This document shows positions 44,342 to 53,073 of a stretch of 64,000 bases of DNA, piece by piece. Source of the DNA: Verrucomicrobiota bacterium (GTDB lineage Bacteria; Verrucomicrobiota; Verrucomicrobiia; Verrucomicrobiales; DEV007); contig JAJRVS010000001.1 in the NCBI GenBank assembly GCA_024277195.1, positions 1 through 64,000 of the forward strand, given 5' to 3'. Position 1 is the stretch's first letter, and each line of letters starts with the position of its first letter. Position numbers and translations under genes: made by a program. The notes beneath the pieces are model-generated. The model saw only the letters and a list, made by a program, of their open reading frames with translations, had not been told where the DNA came from and searched no databases.

Positions 44342-46732
44342 TTACAAAGCATCCACTTGCACGGCGACCGAGATGCTGTATCCGCTGAGAATATCGGTGG
44401 CAATTATTTGATGAATGCCGGGTTTGAGGATAGCTGTGGGGGAGCCAGCTGCGGTGGTGTTTATTTTTAAGCTTGGCGAAGCCCAACGGAGTTTGGCTGC
44501 TGGGATGCTTGCTTTGAGTGAGAATATCGTGCCTCCATGCGGCAGATCCTGATCGAGATAGACCACCGTATTGGCGAGGGGGCTGATAATTTGAAAGGGC
44601 GGGTTGTTGCTGCTGTGTAGAGTAGGTTGTTGAGTCAGGTTGGCCTGGTTTTGAAGCTGGTGATTACTTTTAGCAAACCAAGCTCGATAGTGAGAGGGCA
44701 GCAGGGTGCGCCCACGTTGATCGTAGTCCGATTCAAGAGCGAGGGCAGGCAGGTTGTTCTGGCGAAAAATTTCCAAGCGGGTGTGACTGGGTCGTTGTGG
44801 AGACGGCGTGTCTCTGGACGGGGGTAAGCGTTTGCCGTTGAGGGGGTCGATGCGTGCGGTGACGATGTGGTCGGGTCGGGGGTACCACTCGGCTTTGTCC
44901 TCCGGTTTGGAGTAGAGGTGGGTGAAGATGTCGTGGAAAATGGGGCCGGCGCCGATGACTCCTGATATCTGTGGCAGGGCCTGGTTGTCAAAACAACCGA
45001 CCCAGACACCGACGGTGTAACGAGAGGTGAAGCCGACTGTCCAGTTGTCGCGGTAATCCGTGCTGGTGCCGGTTTTGCAGGCTACTTTAAAAGGTAGGTT
45101 GAGTGGAGAGTTCAAGCCGAAGGCTGAAGTGCGTGCTTGCTGGTCACTGAGAATGTCGGCGAGGATGTAACAGGCGTCGGGGGAGAACAGTTCGTGGGTG
45201 TCAAGAGACGGTTCTTTTGCGGATGTGATGAGACGGTAGTCGGCGTAGCGTCCGAGGCGAGCCAGGCAGGCGTAGGCATTGGTCAGTTCCAGCAGGCGCA
45301 CTTCGGCGCTGCCGATGGTTAGGCCGAGACCATAAAAACCGGGTTTTTTGTCTAAGCTGGTCAGGCCAAGATCAATCAGGGTCGCATGCAGTGGGGCGGG
45401 GCCGCCGAGTTCGTCGAGCAGGCGGATGGCGGGAACGTTGAGGGACGTCGCTAGGGATTCGCGTAGGGTTACAGGGCCACGGAAGCGACGGTCATAATTG
45501 ACTGGGCGGTAGGCTCCAGTGGGGGTCATGTATTCGAGCGGCAGATCATCCAGGCGGGAGGCGGCGGACTGGCCGCGTTCTAGCGCCAATAGGTAGGTGA
45601 AGGGTTTTAACGCCGAGCCGGGGGAGCGGGCGGTCCAGGCGCCGTTGATCTGGCCACTGGTGGAGTTGAAATAACTGCGTGATCCTACCAGGCAGCGGAC
45701 TTCACCACTGGCGTTGTCGATGATCACGGCGGCGGCTTGCAAGGCGGAAGAGTGGTGATTGTTTTGTTCCAGCTTTTGTAACTGCTTGTTGATGCTTTGT
45801 TCGACAAATTTTTGCAGGGGAAGGTCGAGGGTGGTCTTGATGGTGGTGGAGGGGGATGGGGCGACGGTCGAGGGCTGGGTTTTGTTTATAATCAGGTCAA
45901 CGAAGTGGGGGGCTTGAAAAGAAGAGCTGTGGGAGTTTTGTATTTGCAGCGTCTGGCCGAGTGCGTGTTGATATTCTTCGGGGGTGATCTTTCCTGTAAG
46001 GAGCATTCGTTTGAGCACCCAGCGTTGACGTTTCACTGCTTTGTCGAGATGGCGATGGGGATTGAGCTGACTGGGACGGTTGGGCAGTCCGGCCAATAGG
46101 GCACATTCGGCTAGCGAGAGATCGGATAGAGGTTTGTTGAAGTAGCCCCTTGCCGCGGCACGGCAACCGGTGAGCAGGTTGCCGTAGGGCAAACGATTGA
46201 GGTAGGCGACGAGGATTTGGTTTTTGCTCCATGACATTTCGAGTTTTCGAGCGCCCAGGCTTTCGATGATTTTATTGCGCACCGTGCGCGCTTTGGCCGG
46301 GGAGGTGATTTTGATCAATTGTTGGCTGATGGTGGAAGCTCCCGAAACTAGGCGGCGGGCGCGAAGCGAATCGTAGATGGCGCGGATGACTCCGATGGAG
46401 TCGATGCCGCCGTGTTGTCGAAAGCGGGCATCTTCAACGGCCAGGGTGGCTTCGATCAAGTGACTGGGGATTTCTTGCCAAGTGGCAGGAGCATCAATTG
46501 CCAGATCCGCTCTGAGCAGGCGGCGAAGTGGTGCACCGTGACGGTCGGTGAAATATTGACCGGGTTGCGGGTCTTTACCGAGCTTTTCCGGTAGGCTGAA
46601 AAACAGTGGTGCTATATAGAGGGCGATAAAAGCAGCGAGAACCAAGCTGAGGGCTGTCCTGAACAGCAAGGTGCGCCGCCGGATCAGTGTTTTCGGCGTA
46701 AACTTGAGTAAGGTGGTGAATACTTTTTTCAT
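44342..46732 (-). CDS. pbpC: Penicillin-binding protein 1C
   Basis: 796 residues. One N-terminal membrane helix, then a GT51 glycosyltransferase domain (VEDARFRQHGGID with the catalytic Glu, SGASTISQQLIK), a transpeptidase domain with S-x-x-K (GSALKPF), S-x-N (SLN) and K-T-G (CKTGTSTDYRDNW), and a C-terminal BiPBP_C-like beta domain. It makes or repairs peptidoglycan in the periplasm. It overlaps the alpha-2-macroglobulin gene by 4 nt; this gene pair is conserved in many Gram-negatives (pbpC-yfhM) and points to a shared envelope-protection role. Confidence 0.94.
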   Translation of the reverse strand: MKKVFTTLLKFTPKTLIRRRTLLFRTALSLVLAAFIALYIAPLFFSLPEKLGKDPQPGQYFTDRHGAPLRRLLRADLAIDAPATWQEIPSHLIEATLAVEDARFRQHGGIDSIGVIRAIYDSLRARRLVSGASTISQQLIKITSPAKARTVRNKIIESLGARKLEMSWSKNQILVAYLNRLPYGNLLTGCRAAARGYFNKPLSDLSLAECALLAGLPNRPSQLNPHRHLDKAVKRQRWVLKRMLLTGKITPEEYQHALGQTLQIQNSHSSSFQAPHFVDLIINKTQPSTVAPSPSTTIKTTLDLPLQKFVEQSINKQLQKLEQNNHHSSALQAAAVIIDNASGEVRCLVGSRSYFNSTSGQINGAWTARSPGSALKPFTYLLALERGQSAASRLDDLPLEYMTPTGAYRPVNYDRRFRGPVTLRESLATSLNVPAIRLLDELGGPAPLHATLIDLGLTSLDKKPGFYGLGLTIGSAEVRLLELTNAYACLARLGRYADYRLITSAKEPSLDTHELFSPDACYILADILSDQQARTSAFGLNSPLNLPFKVACKTGTSTDYRDNWTVGFTSRYTVGVWVGCFDNQALPQISGVIGAGPIFHDIFTHLYSKPEDKAEWYPRPDHIVTARIDPLNGKRLPPSRDTPSPQRPSHTRLEIFRQNNLPALALESDYDQRGRTLLPSHYRAWFAKSNHQLQNQANLTQQPTLHSSNNPPFQIISPLANTVVYLDQDLPHGGTIFSLKASIPAAKLRWASPSLKINTTAAGSPTAILKPGIHQIIATDILSGYSISVAVQVDAL

Positions 46733-49700
46733 CGGACGGCAATCGGGGATTTGGCTTCGTTGGGGGCGATGCTGGCAGAGGCTGACAGGCGTTCGGTAGC
46801 CGAGAGGCCGTAGCGTTGGGGTTCATACATGGCTTCGATTTTAGCCGGAGGAGCCGTGGCGGAACCGGGCGCGATGACACGGGCGAGGTATTGGATGGTG
46901 TAGTTGCCACCTTGATAGAGGTAGTCTTGAAAAAAGAGCACGCGGTCTTTTCTTATCTCGCTGTGATTGGGGTAGAGACGTTTCCATTTTACGTGTTGTG
47001 CGGATTGGGTGGTTTGGGATTTGAAGGAGGGATTGATGGCTTCAAAAATAGCAGGCAAGCGATCCTCGATGGCGAGGTAGTGTTGTTTGTCGTCGATGGT
47101 GGTATGCAGGGTGACTAGAATGAGGTCGCCCACACTGAGTTGTTTTGGCGGGCTGAGGGCGCCATTGTTTTGGATCCGCTGGTAGCTGCGGCGGATTGAG
47201 AAACCGTGATCCTGCGCAGCGAAGGGGATTAACGCGGGTTGGCTGGAGACTTCGACCTGGGCGTAGATGCGGCCTTTGTTTTGAGGCGTGACCAGCAAGG
47301 GCAGGCCGCTGTGTGCACTACTGAATGGAAATTGAAATTCCAGGCTGTTAGGACCTCCAGCAAATTTTGTATTTTGTTTTTTGTGATCGAATTGGATCTC
47401 GAAATTTTGCGGCTGATTGAGTTGGGGGTTGGCCAGACTGAGTTGAGCTATGGCGAGCATCGGCCAGGCGTTGTTGTAGGTGCTGCCCCAGACATGATGG
47501 CCTTGTTTTAGTTTTAACAATTGCCCGGCCAGTTGATCGGCCCGATCTCCTCCCGGCTGCAGTTTTGTCCAGGCGAGTAATTGGGTGGCCAGGGTATAAG
47601 GTTTGCCATACCAGACGACTTGGCTGTTGGGGGCATTTTCAGGATCACCGCCGAGCAGTTGCCGTGCTCGCGATTGGTTGTTAGCAGAGTTGTCAGATTC
47701 GAGCATGGTCAGTGCGAGTAAAGCACGGGCTTCGAGAGGCAATTGATGGCGGTTATTGAATAACAGATCGTGGTAAGCATTTTCCGGATGCCCTGCGAGG
47801 GTGAGGGTGTAGGCGGTCAGGCAACGTTGGGATAGAGAGTAAGGGCTAGTGATTTTGCCCGAGTTTCGCAGTTGGGAAGAAAGGTATTTCCATAGATCCT
47901 GCAGGCTGCTAGCCGGTAAGTCAGCGCCGTTTTTTTCAGCTAAAGCCAGCGCCATACCGCCGTAGGCGCTGCCCCAGAGAATCGAATCAGAGGATCCTGG
48001 CCAATAGGCGAGCCCTCCATCCTGGGTTTGCATCGATAAGAGTCGTTGGCAACCGTAGGCAATCGCTTCGGAAATTTCTTCGGGGCTGCGTTTGAGCGAG
48101 GGCAGAGCCTTGCGCAGATTCTGTGTGGACAGCCAGGGTAGGGTGCTGGAGGTGGTTTGCTCAACACAGCCGTAGGGGTACTTGAGCAGGTAATCCACGG
48201 CATCAAGGGCTTCGATCATACGTGAGTTGGAAAAAGAGACCCGGATGGAGCCGCTGCCTTTGAGCAGGGCGGGATCGACCCCTGCAAGCAGATCGAAGGA
48301 TTTATCTGGCTTAGATGATTTGGGGACAGACCCATTGAGTGTTTTGTTGTTGTGCAGGGTTAGTTGCTGGCTGTGGCGCAGCAGGGGAAGGGGGTAGGTC
48401 ACGGGGATCGTTGATTCGACGCGGTCGAGCAGTTGATCGTTGTTGAGGGCGCGGACGCTCCAGGTCCACCTGGCATCGCCGAGGGCGGTGAAGATAACGG
48501 GGAATTGCAGCGCGGAGGTTTTTCCTGCAGCGATGTGCAGTGAGCGTTTGGTGATTTGCTCGTTGTTGCTGTCGACAGCAGTGAGGGGGACTGCGGTGGG
48601 GATGATGTTCGGTTGTGCGGTGAGGAATTTGGCCCGCTGGTCGAGTTTGACATGGATTTCCAGATCCAGATCTTGTTTGCTATTGTTGTGCAGCACGGCG
48701 CGCAGATCGATTTGATCACCGACGTTGGCAAAAACCGGTAGTGAGGGTTCGATGATGAGCGGTTTTTGAATAATGACTTTGCCCGAGGTGGAAGCAAAAC
48801 GCTGCCCCTGATTGACCACGGCGATGACCCGGTATTCGGTGAGACTGTCCGGCGCGGGGAAGGAGGCGTGGATCTTGCCATCGGCATCGCTGATCAGGGA
48901 GCCGTTCCAGTAGGCCAGGGCTTTGAAATTTTTACGAACCATTGAAATGCCATTCTCTCCGCCAGGACCGCCGCCTCCGACGACGTAACCTTTGTTGGCA
49001 AAATCCAGGTCATTGGGGTTTTCGGGCAACAACGCGGAAACCGACTGACCGGTGAATACGGATAGCGGGTAAGGTGCGTTGAAAACGGATGAAGGGTCAG
49101 GGGTGGCATAACCGGTCAGGCTGAGCACGCCTTCATCGACGGCATAGAGCGTTACTTCCGCATTGCGCACAGGGTTATTCTGATGGTCGATGATTTGGGC
49201 GCTGAGCTCAATGTTTTGCCCAGGCTGCACGGTTCCACTGGGAGTTGCGAGATCGATGATGAGTCGAGAAGAGGGGTCATCCACTTTTAACTGGGCGTAA
49301 CCAAGCCGGTATTCGGTATCGGGGTGTTGATGGCTGCTGTTCTGGATGCCACGAATGATAAGCACGGATACAAATACGTTGGGTGCGTCCTTGTTTTCGA
49401 TGGGGATATCAATCACGCTTTGTTGGCTGGATATTTTTTGGGTGAAGCTGCGGCGCACGCCTTCACGCTCCACGGTGATCAAAGCGTGGCCGGTGATGGG
49501 ACTTTTGATCAGCAGCTTGGCGGTGTCTCCCGCACGGTAACTGGTTTTGTCTGCGATGACATCGATGCGAGTGCCGTCGTGACGGGACCAACTGGGGGAT
49601 TGCTCTTCGTCATAGATGTAGATTTTCCCTTTGCTGACGACGGGGCGGTGACTGGCATCCTCGGTGGTGAGGGTGAAAATGTAGTCGCCGGCTTGATCTA

Positions 49701-52239
49701 GTTGCAGTTCGGTGCTGCTTGGTAAAGCCGTGCCGGTTTCCGGATGTTCCGTCATTTGAATGTCGAGCTTTTGTTCCAGCACTGGTAAGGTGTGACTTTG
49801 ATTACGGTGGCTGATGGTGCCTCCGGCGCCACGGACTTTTACGGTGTTCCAAACCAGTCGTTCGATTTTGAGGTCGGCTTTAACTGTTGGCGAGTAGGGT
49901 TTTCCGTCCTGACCGATACTGGCCAGAGAGAGCAGGAAGGGTTGGTGACTGCGCAGGGTGTTTTCTGGAAATGACATACCCAGATAGAAGTCCGAGCTGT
50001 GGACGGTGAAGGAAGTGCTGGCGGCTACGGTCTGTTGATTGATGTCGGTGATCTCCGTATTGAGATATATACGTAGAGGCAAGGGCTGTTCGTTGTTACC
50101 GGGTAAGGCGAGTTGGATATCCCCATCCCCTTGTGGAGTGAGGTCGAGGCTTTCACTGAGGTTAATGCTTGCGCTGGATTTCAGGGTGCTGTCTCCAAAG
50201 ATATAATCTTCAAATTCTTTTGATCGGGGGTAGCTGGTATTTGCGCTGGCGTGCCATCTAAGCCGCGCTGATGACAGGGCTTTGCCCATGAAGTAGTGTG
50301 CGGAGACCGGAACGCTGATATCAGGGCTGTCCTGGGTGGGTAGTTGGTAGAGATTTTTGTTGGCCAGTTTGATCTCAAAAGTGTTTGGCCGGTAGTCGGC
50401 GACTTGGAAGGAGTGGCTGAAAACATTACGCCACTTGTGGCGTGAGGACGGACCGGCGGGATTGAAGTCGATCAGGACTTGGAAACGACCGAGAGTATTT
50501 TCGGGTAATTTGATTTCCTGATCGATGCTGCCGTGTGGGGAGACTTTGATCTGGCGGGTGAGAATAGTGCGGTGGCGGCTGTCAGTCACAGTGATTTTTG
50601 CAGCGGCCTGATCCGAGGCAGGATCGAGCAGTTGGGTTTGATCGGTGAGACGGGTCAGGCATTTCAGTTGCACCGTTTCTCCCGGTTTGTAAACGGGACG
50701 GTCGGTGAAGATGAGGGTGCGCCGTTGGGTTTTGTTATTTTTATCGAGATCATAATAGCGGTAGGGAACGTCGAAGCGCCAAAGGCTGATGGTATCCATA
50801 TCGTTGTCGATTTCGATGACGTGGCGGTCATCCTTAAAACGAACCTCGAGCCATTGGGCTTGGTCTTTTAATAGTGGGGCATCAAGATCGATGGAGGCGA
50901 GCCCCTCGAGGTTGGTTTGAATTTGTTGCAGGGCAATCGCATCGTTATCAAAGAGCGTGAGGCTAGCTTCGGGAAGGGGCTGACCGCTGAGATGGGAGAA
51001 GGCATAGAGTAGGACTTGCTGACCGGATTTTTTCCATGCCAAGCCGATGTCGGTGAGCTGGATCAAGGCTTGCGCGCCTACAGCTTGTTCGTTGCGGGTT
51101 TGCGCTTCGGCTTCGGCGCAGAGGTAGTAGGCCCCCGGATTTTTGTTTTTGAGCAAGGTGTTCCAGTTCAAATTGATGCTTTCACTGTCATCGAGCACTT
51201 TGTTCTGTAACCAGGTATGAGTGTAAATGGTGCGCCCTGGAACCATTTCGAAGGGGATGCCGTTGTTTCGTTGCGAATAAGCGCCGTAACCACGCAGGGC
51301 AAAGATCAAGTTGTCTCCATCGAGTTTTTTGATTCGCACGGCCGTGTTTTTGGTATTGCCGACGATGATGGAAAAGTCTTTTTTGCCGGAGAGATTCTGT
51401 GCGGTATTAAATGCGGGCAGGTGGACAAAAGGGGCGTTGGGTGTAAAACGCAGCGCGTTTTGAGCCGTTTGTTGGCAGAAGGTCTGATCGAAGGCCGGCA
51501 GGCCTGCGGTGACTGAAACTTTGTATTCGAGGCCATAGTGGAATTTACCACTGATGTTGATGCCCGAGTAGTTGCGGTGGAATTTGAGCTCGTCCGGTTG
51601 CGGTGAGATTTTCACATATTGAGCGATGGTATCTTCGGTGATGACGGGGTGAAGGCGTTTGTTGAAGTTCAACGCGATACTGCGAGTGCCATCGTAGGGG
51701 TTCTGAGCTACTGCACTACGCAGTTTGAAAGATTTGAGGTATCCGAGCCGGCTGACTAATTTGCTTGAGGTTTTGGTTTTTTTATCACTGCTGGTGAAAC
51801 CCTTGGGGATGACGAGGCTCCATTGATGGTCGACGGGGAGTTGGGTCAGGGCTTGAACCAGGATGAAGTGATCGGCGGCGAAGTTTTGTTGGTGCCCGGC
51901 TTGATCCGGGTAGGGTTGGAGTTTGAGCATTTTTTGCGCCGAGGGGCGACTGATTTTTGCTGAAATGGTGAGAGGTTTGGTGGCTTGATTGGAAAAATGT
52001 ATTTTTTGGGCTGCCTGGGTGATATCGATGGGCGCATTAAAACGCAGCAGGATCGAAGGTGTGGGGGTGAGCGGAGTTGAGTAGGAAGAAAAGTAGGAGG
52101 GGTGGCGTTCGAAATGGAGTCGGGGCTCGGCATTTTTTTCTGCTTTTGCCTGCTGTGGGGGAGAAAACAGCGAGACCAGAGCTGTGAGTATGAGCAGAGG
52201 TTTTCTGGAGGGGAGGTGGCAGATGGTGGCAAGGTTCAT
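46729..52239 (-). CDS. Bacterial alpha-2-macroglobulin family protein (thioester type)
   Basis: 1836 residues, with a signal peptide (LLILTALVSLFSPPQQAKA). MG-type beta domains fill the first ~1200 residues (for example TDRPVYKPGETVQLK, AYFYVDEGVLSL-like YAVDEGVLSLTGY). The thioester motif CVEQ is at 1358-1361 (YPYGCVEQTTS) in a helical domain, so it can trap proteases covalently. No lipobox is evident, unlike the lipoprotein E. coli YfhM. Paired with pbpC downstream by a 4-nt overlap. Likely a periplasmic protease trap that guards the envelope. Confidence 0.94.
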   Translation of the reverse strand: MNLATICHLPSRKPLLILTALVSLFSPPQQAKAEKNAEPRLHFERHPSYFSSYSTPLTPTPSILLRFNAPIDITQAAQKIHFSNQATKPLTISAKISRPSAQKMLKLQPYPDQAGHQQNFAADHFILVQALTQLPVDHQWSLVIPKGFTSSDKKTKTSSKLVSRLGYLKSFKLRSAVAQNPYDGTRSIALNFNKRLHPVITEDTIAQYVKISPQPDELKFHRNYSGINISGKFHYGLEYKVSVTAGLPAFDQTFCQQTAQNALRFTPNAPFVHLPAFNTAQNLSGKKDFSIIVGNTKNTAVRIKKLDGDNLIFALRGYGAYSQRNNGIPFEMVPGRTIYTHTWLQNKVLDDSESINLNWNTLLKNKNPGAYYLCAEAEAQTRNEQAVGAQALIQLTDIGLAWKKSGQQVLLYAFSHLSGQPLPEASLTLFDNDAIALQQIQTNLEGLASIDLDAPLLKDQAQWLEVRFKDDRHVIEIDNDMDTISLWRFDVPYRYYDLDKNNKTQRRTLIFTDRPVYKPGETVQLKCLTRLTDQTQLLDPASDQAAAKITVTDSRHRTILTRQIKVSPHGSIDQEIKLPENTLGRFQVLIDFNPAGPSSRHKWRNVFSHSFQVADYRPNTFEIKLANKNLYQLPTQDSPDISVPVSAHYFMGKALSSARLRWHASANTSYPRSKEFEDYIFGDSTLKSSASINLSESLDLTPQGDGDIQLALPGNNEQPLPLRIYLNTEITDINQQTVAASTSFTVHSSDFYLGMSFPENTLRSHQPFLLSLASIGQDGKPYSPTVKADLKIERLVWNTVKVRGAGGTISHRNQSHTLPVLEQKLDIQMTEHPETGTALPSSTELQLDQAGDYIFTLTTEDASHRPVVSKGKIYIYDEEQSPSWSRHDGTRIDVIADKTSYRAGDTAKLLIKSPITGHALITVEREGVRRSFTQKISSQQSVIDIPIENKDAPNVFVSVLIIRGIQNSSHQHPDTEYRLGYAQLKVDDPSSRLIIDLATPSGTVQPGQNIELSAQIIDHQNNPVRNAEVTLYAVDEGVLSLTGYATPDPSSVFNAPYPLSVFTGQSVSALLPENPNDLDFANKGYVVGGGGPGGENGISMVRKNFKALAYWNGSLISDADGKIHASFPAPDSLTEYRVIAVVNQGQRFASTSGKVIIQKPLIIEPSLPVFANVGDQIDLRAVLHNNSKQDLDLEIHVKLDQRAKFLTAQPNIIPTAVPLTAVDSNNEQITKRSLHIAAGKTSALQFPVIFTALGDARWTWSVRALNNDQLLDRVESTIPVTYPLPLLRHSQQLTLHNNKTLNGSVPKSSKPDKSFDLLAGVDPALLKGSGSIRVSFSNSRMIEALDAVDYLLKYPYGCVEQTTSSTLPWLSTQNLRKALPSLKRSPEEISEAIAYGCQRLLSMQTQDGGLAYWPGSSDSILWGSAYGGMALALAEKNGADLPASSLQDLWKYLSSQLRNSGKITSPYSLSQRCLTAYTLTLAGHPENAYHDLLFNNRHQLPLEARALLALTMLESDNSANNQSRARQLLGGDPENAPNSQVVWYGKPYTLATQLLAWTKLQPGGDRADQLAGQLLKLKQGHHVWGSTYNNAWPMLAIAQLSLANPQLNQPQNFEIQFDHKKQNTKFAGGPNSLEFQFPFSSAHSGLPLLVTPQNKGRIYAQVEVSSQPALIPFAAQDHGFSIRRSYQRIQNNGALSPPKQLSVGDLILVTLHTTIDDKQHYLAIEDRLPAIFEAINPSFKSQTTQSAQHVKWKRLYPNHSEIRKDRVLFFQDYLYQGGNYTIQYLARVIAPGSATAPPAKIEAMYEPQRYGLSATERLSASASIAPNEAKSPIAVR

Positions 52240-52311
52240 TGGATGTTTTTTTGCGGATGAAAATGATGGATGGGTCTTCTTGTGTGTGGAATACGGAAGG
52301 GTGGGCGGGGA

Positions 52312-52332
52312 TCTTTCAAAAAAGTTGAAAGA
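52312..52332. promoter_or_regulatory. Palindrome upstream of the ECF sigma factor gene
   Basis: TCTTTCAA (52312-52319) and TTGAAAGA (52325-52332) form a perfect 8-bp inverted repeat with a 5-base spacer, 40 nt before the sigma gene and 73 nt before the divergent macroglobulin gene. A second, shorter repeat CGAAT/ATTCG lies at 52338-52353. Operator, or leader hairpin; function inferred from position only. Confidence 0.35.
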
Positions 52333-52371
52333 GTTCCCGAATTTTGAGATTCGTGGTAGAGTGTGGACTAA

Positions 52372-53049
52372 ATGCCAGTAGAAGAGTCACAGCAGGAGCA
52401 AACATTGGAGGTCGGTTACGAGCGGACGCGCAAGAGTCTGATCGACCGGCTGGATGATTGGGAGGATCAAGGCGCCTGGAACGAGTTTTACCGGACTTAT
52501 TGGCGCTTGATCCATCGAGTGTCGATGAAAGCAGGTTTGCCGAATGACGAGGCTTTTGATGTGGTGCAGGAAACGATCTTGACGATCGCCAAGCAGTGGA
52601 AAAAGGGGAAGACTTACGACGCGGAGAAAGGATCGTTTAAAAACTGGTTGATGAACGTGGCTCGCTGGAGAATTGCGGATCAGTTCAGGAAGCGGGGAAA
52701 AAATCCAGCGGCGCAGGCGGTGGCTACCGGCTTTCGTTTTTCGGATGAAGAATCATCGGGTCGTGGCACCGCCACGATCGAGCGTTTTGCAGATCCTAAT
52801 GATGACCTTGAAAAGGTGTGGAATGTGGAGTGGAGCGAAAATCTAACGAGGGTGGCGCGGGCCAATGTGAAAGGAAAAGTATCGCCAAAACAGTTTCAGA
52901 TTTTCGATTGTTATGTCATAAAGGAGTGGTCGGCGGCAAAAGTCAGGGAGGAACTGGGAGTCAGTATGGCTCAAGTGTATCTGGCAAAACACCGGGTGGG
53001 GGCTCTGATGAAGAAGGCGCTCGAGTCATTGGACGAGCAGAAACTTTGA
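52372..53049 (+). CDS. ECF-type RNA polymerase sigma factor
   Basis: 225 residues. Region 2 is clear (WNEFYRTYWRLIHRVSMKAG, DVVQETILTIAKQW, FKNWLMNVARWRIADQFRKR) and region 4 follows at the C-terminus (QIFDCYVIKEWSAAKVREEL, then VYLAKHRVGALM). The two are separated by a ~40-residue linker. Directly downstream sits a membrane serine/threonine kinase, an arrangement typical of kinase-linked ECF groups of Planctomycetes and Verrucomicrobia, where phosphorylation replaces an anti-sigma factor. No anti-sigma gene is present. Confidence 0.85.
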   Translation: MPVEESQQEQTLEVGYERTRKSLIDRLDDWEDQGAWNEFYRTYWRLIHRVSMKAGLPNDEAFDVVQETILTIAKQWKKGKTYDAEKGSFKNWLMNVARWRIADQFRKRGKNPAAQAVATGFRFSDEESSGRGTATIERFADPNDDLEKVWNVEWSENLTRVARANVKGKVSPKQFQIFDCYVIKEWSAAKVREELGVSMAQVYLAKHRVGALMKKALESLDEQKL

Positions 53050-53073
53050 ACAATGTCGGGTGGAGAGGCAACG

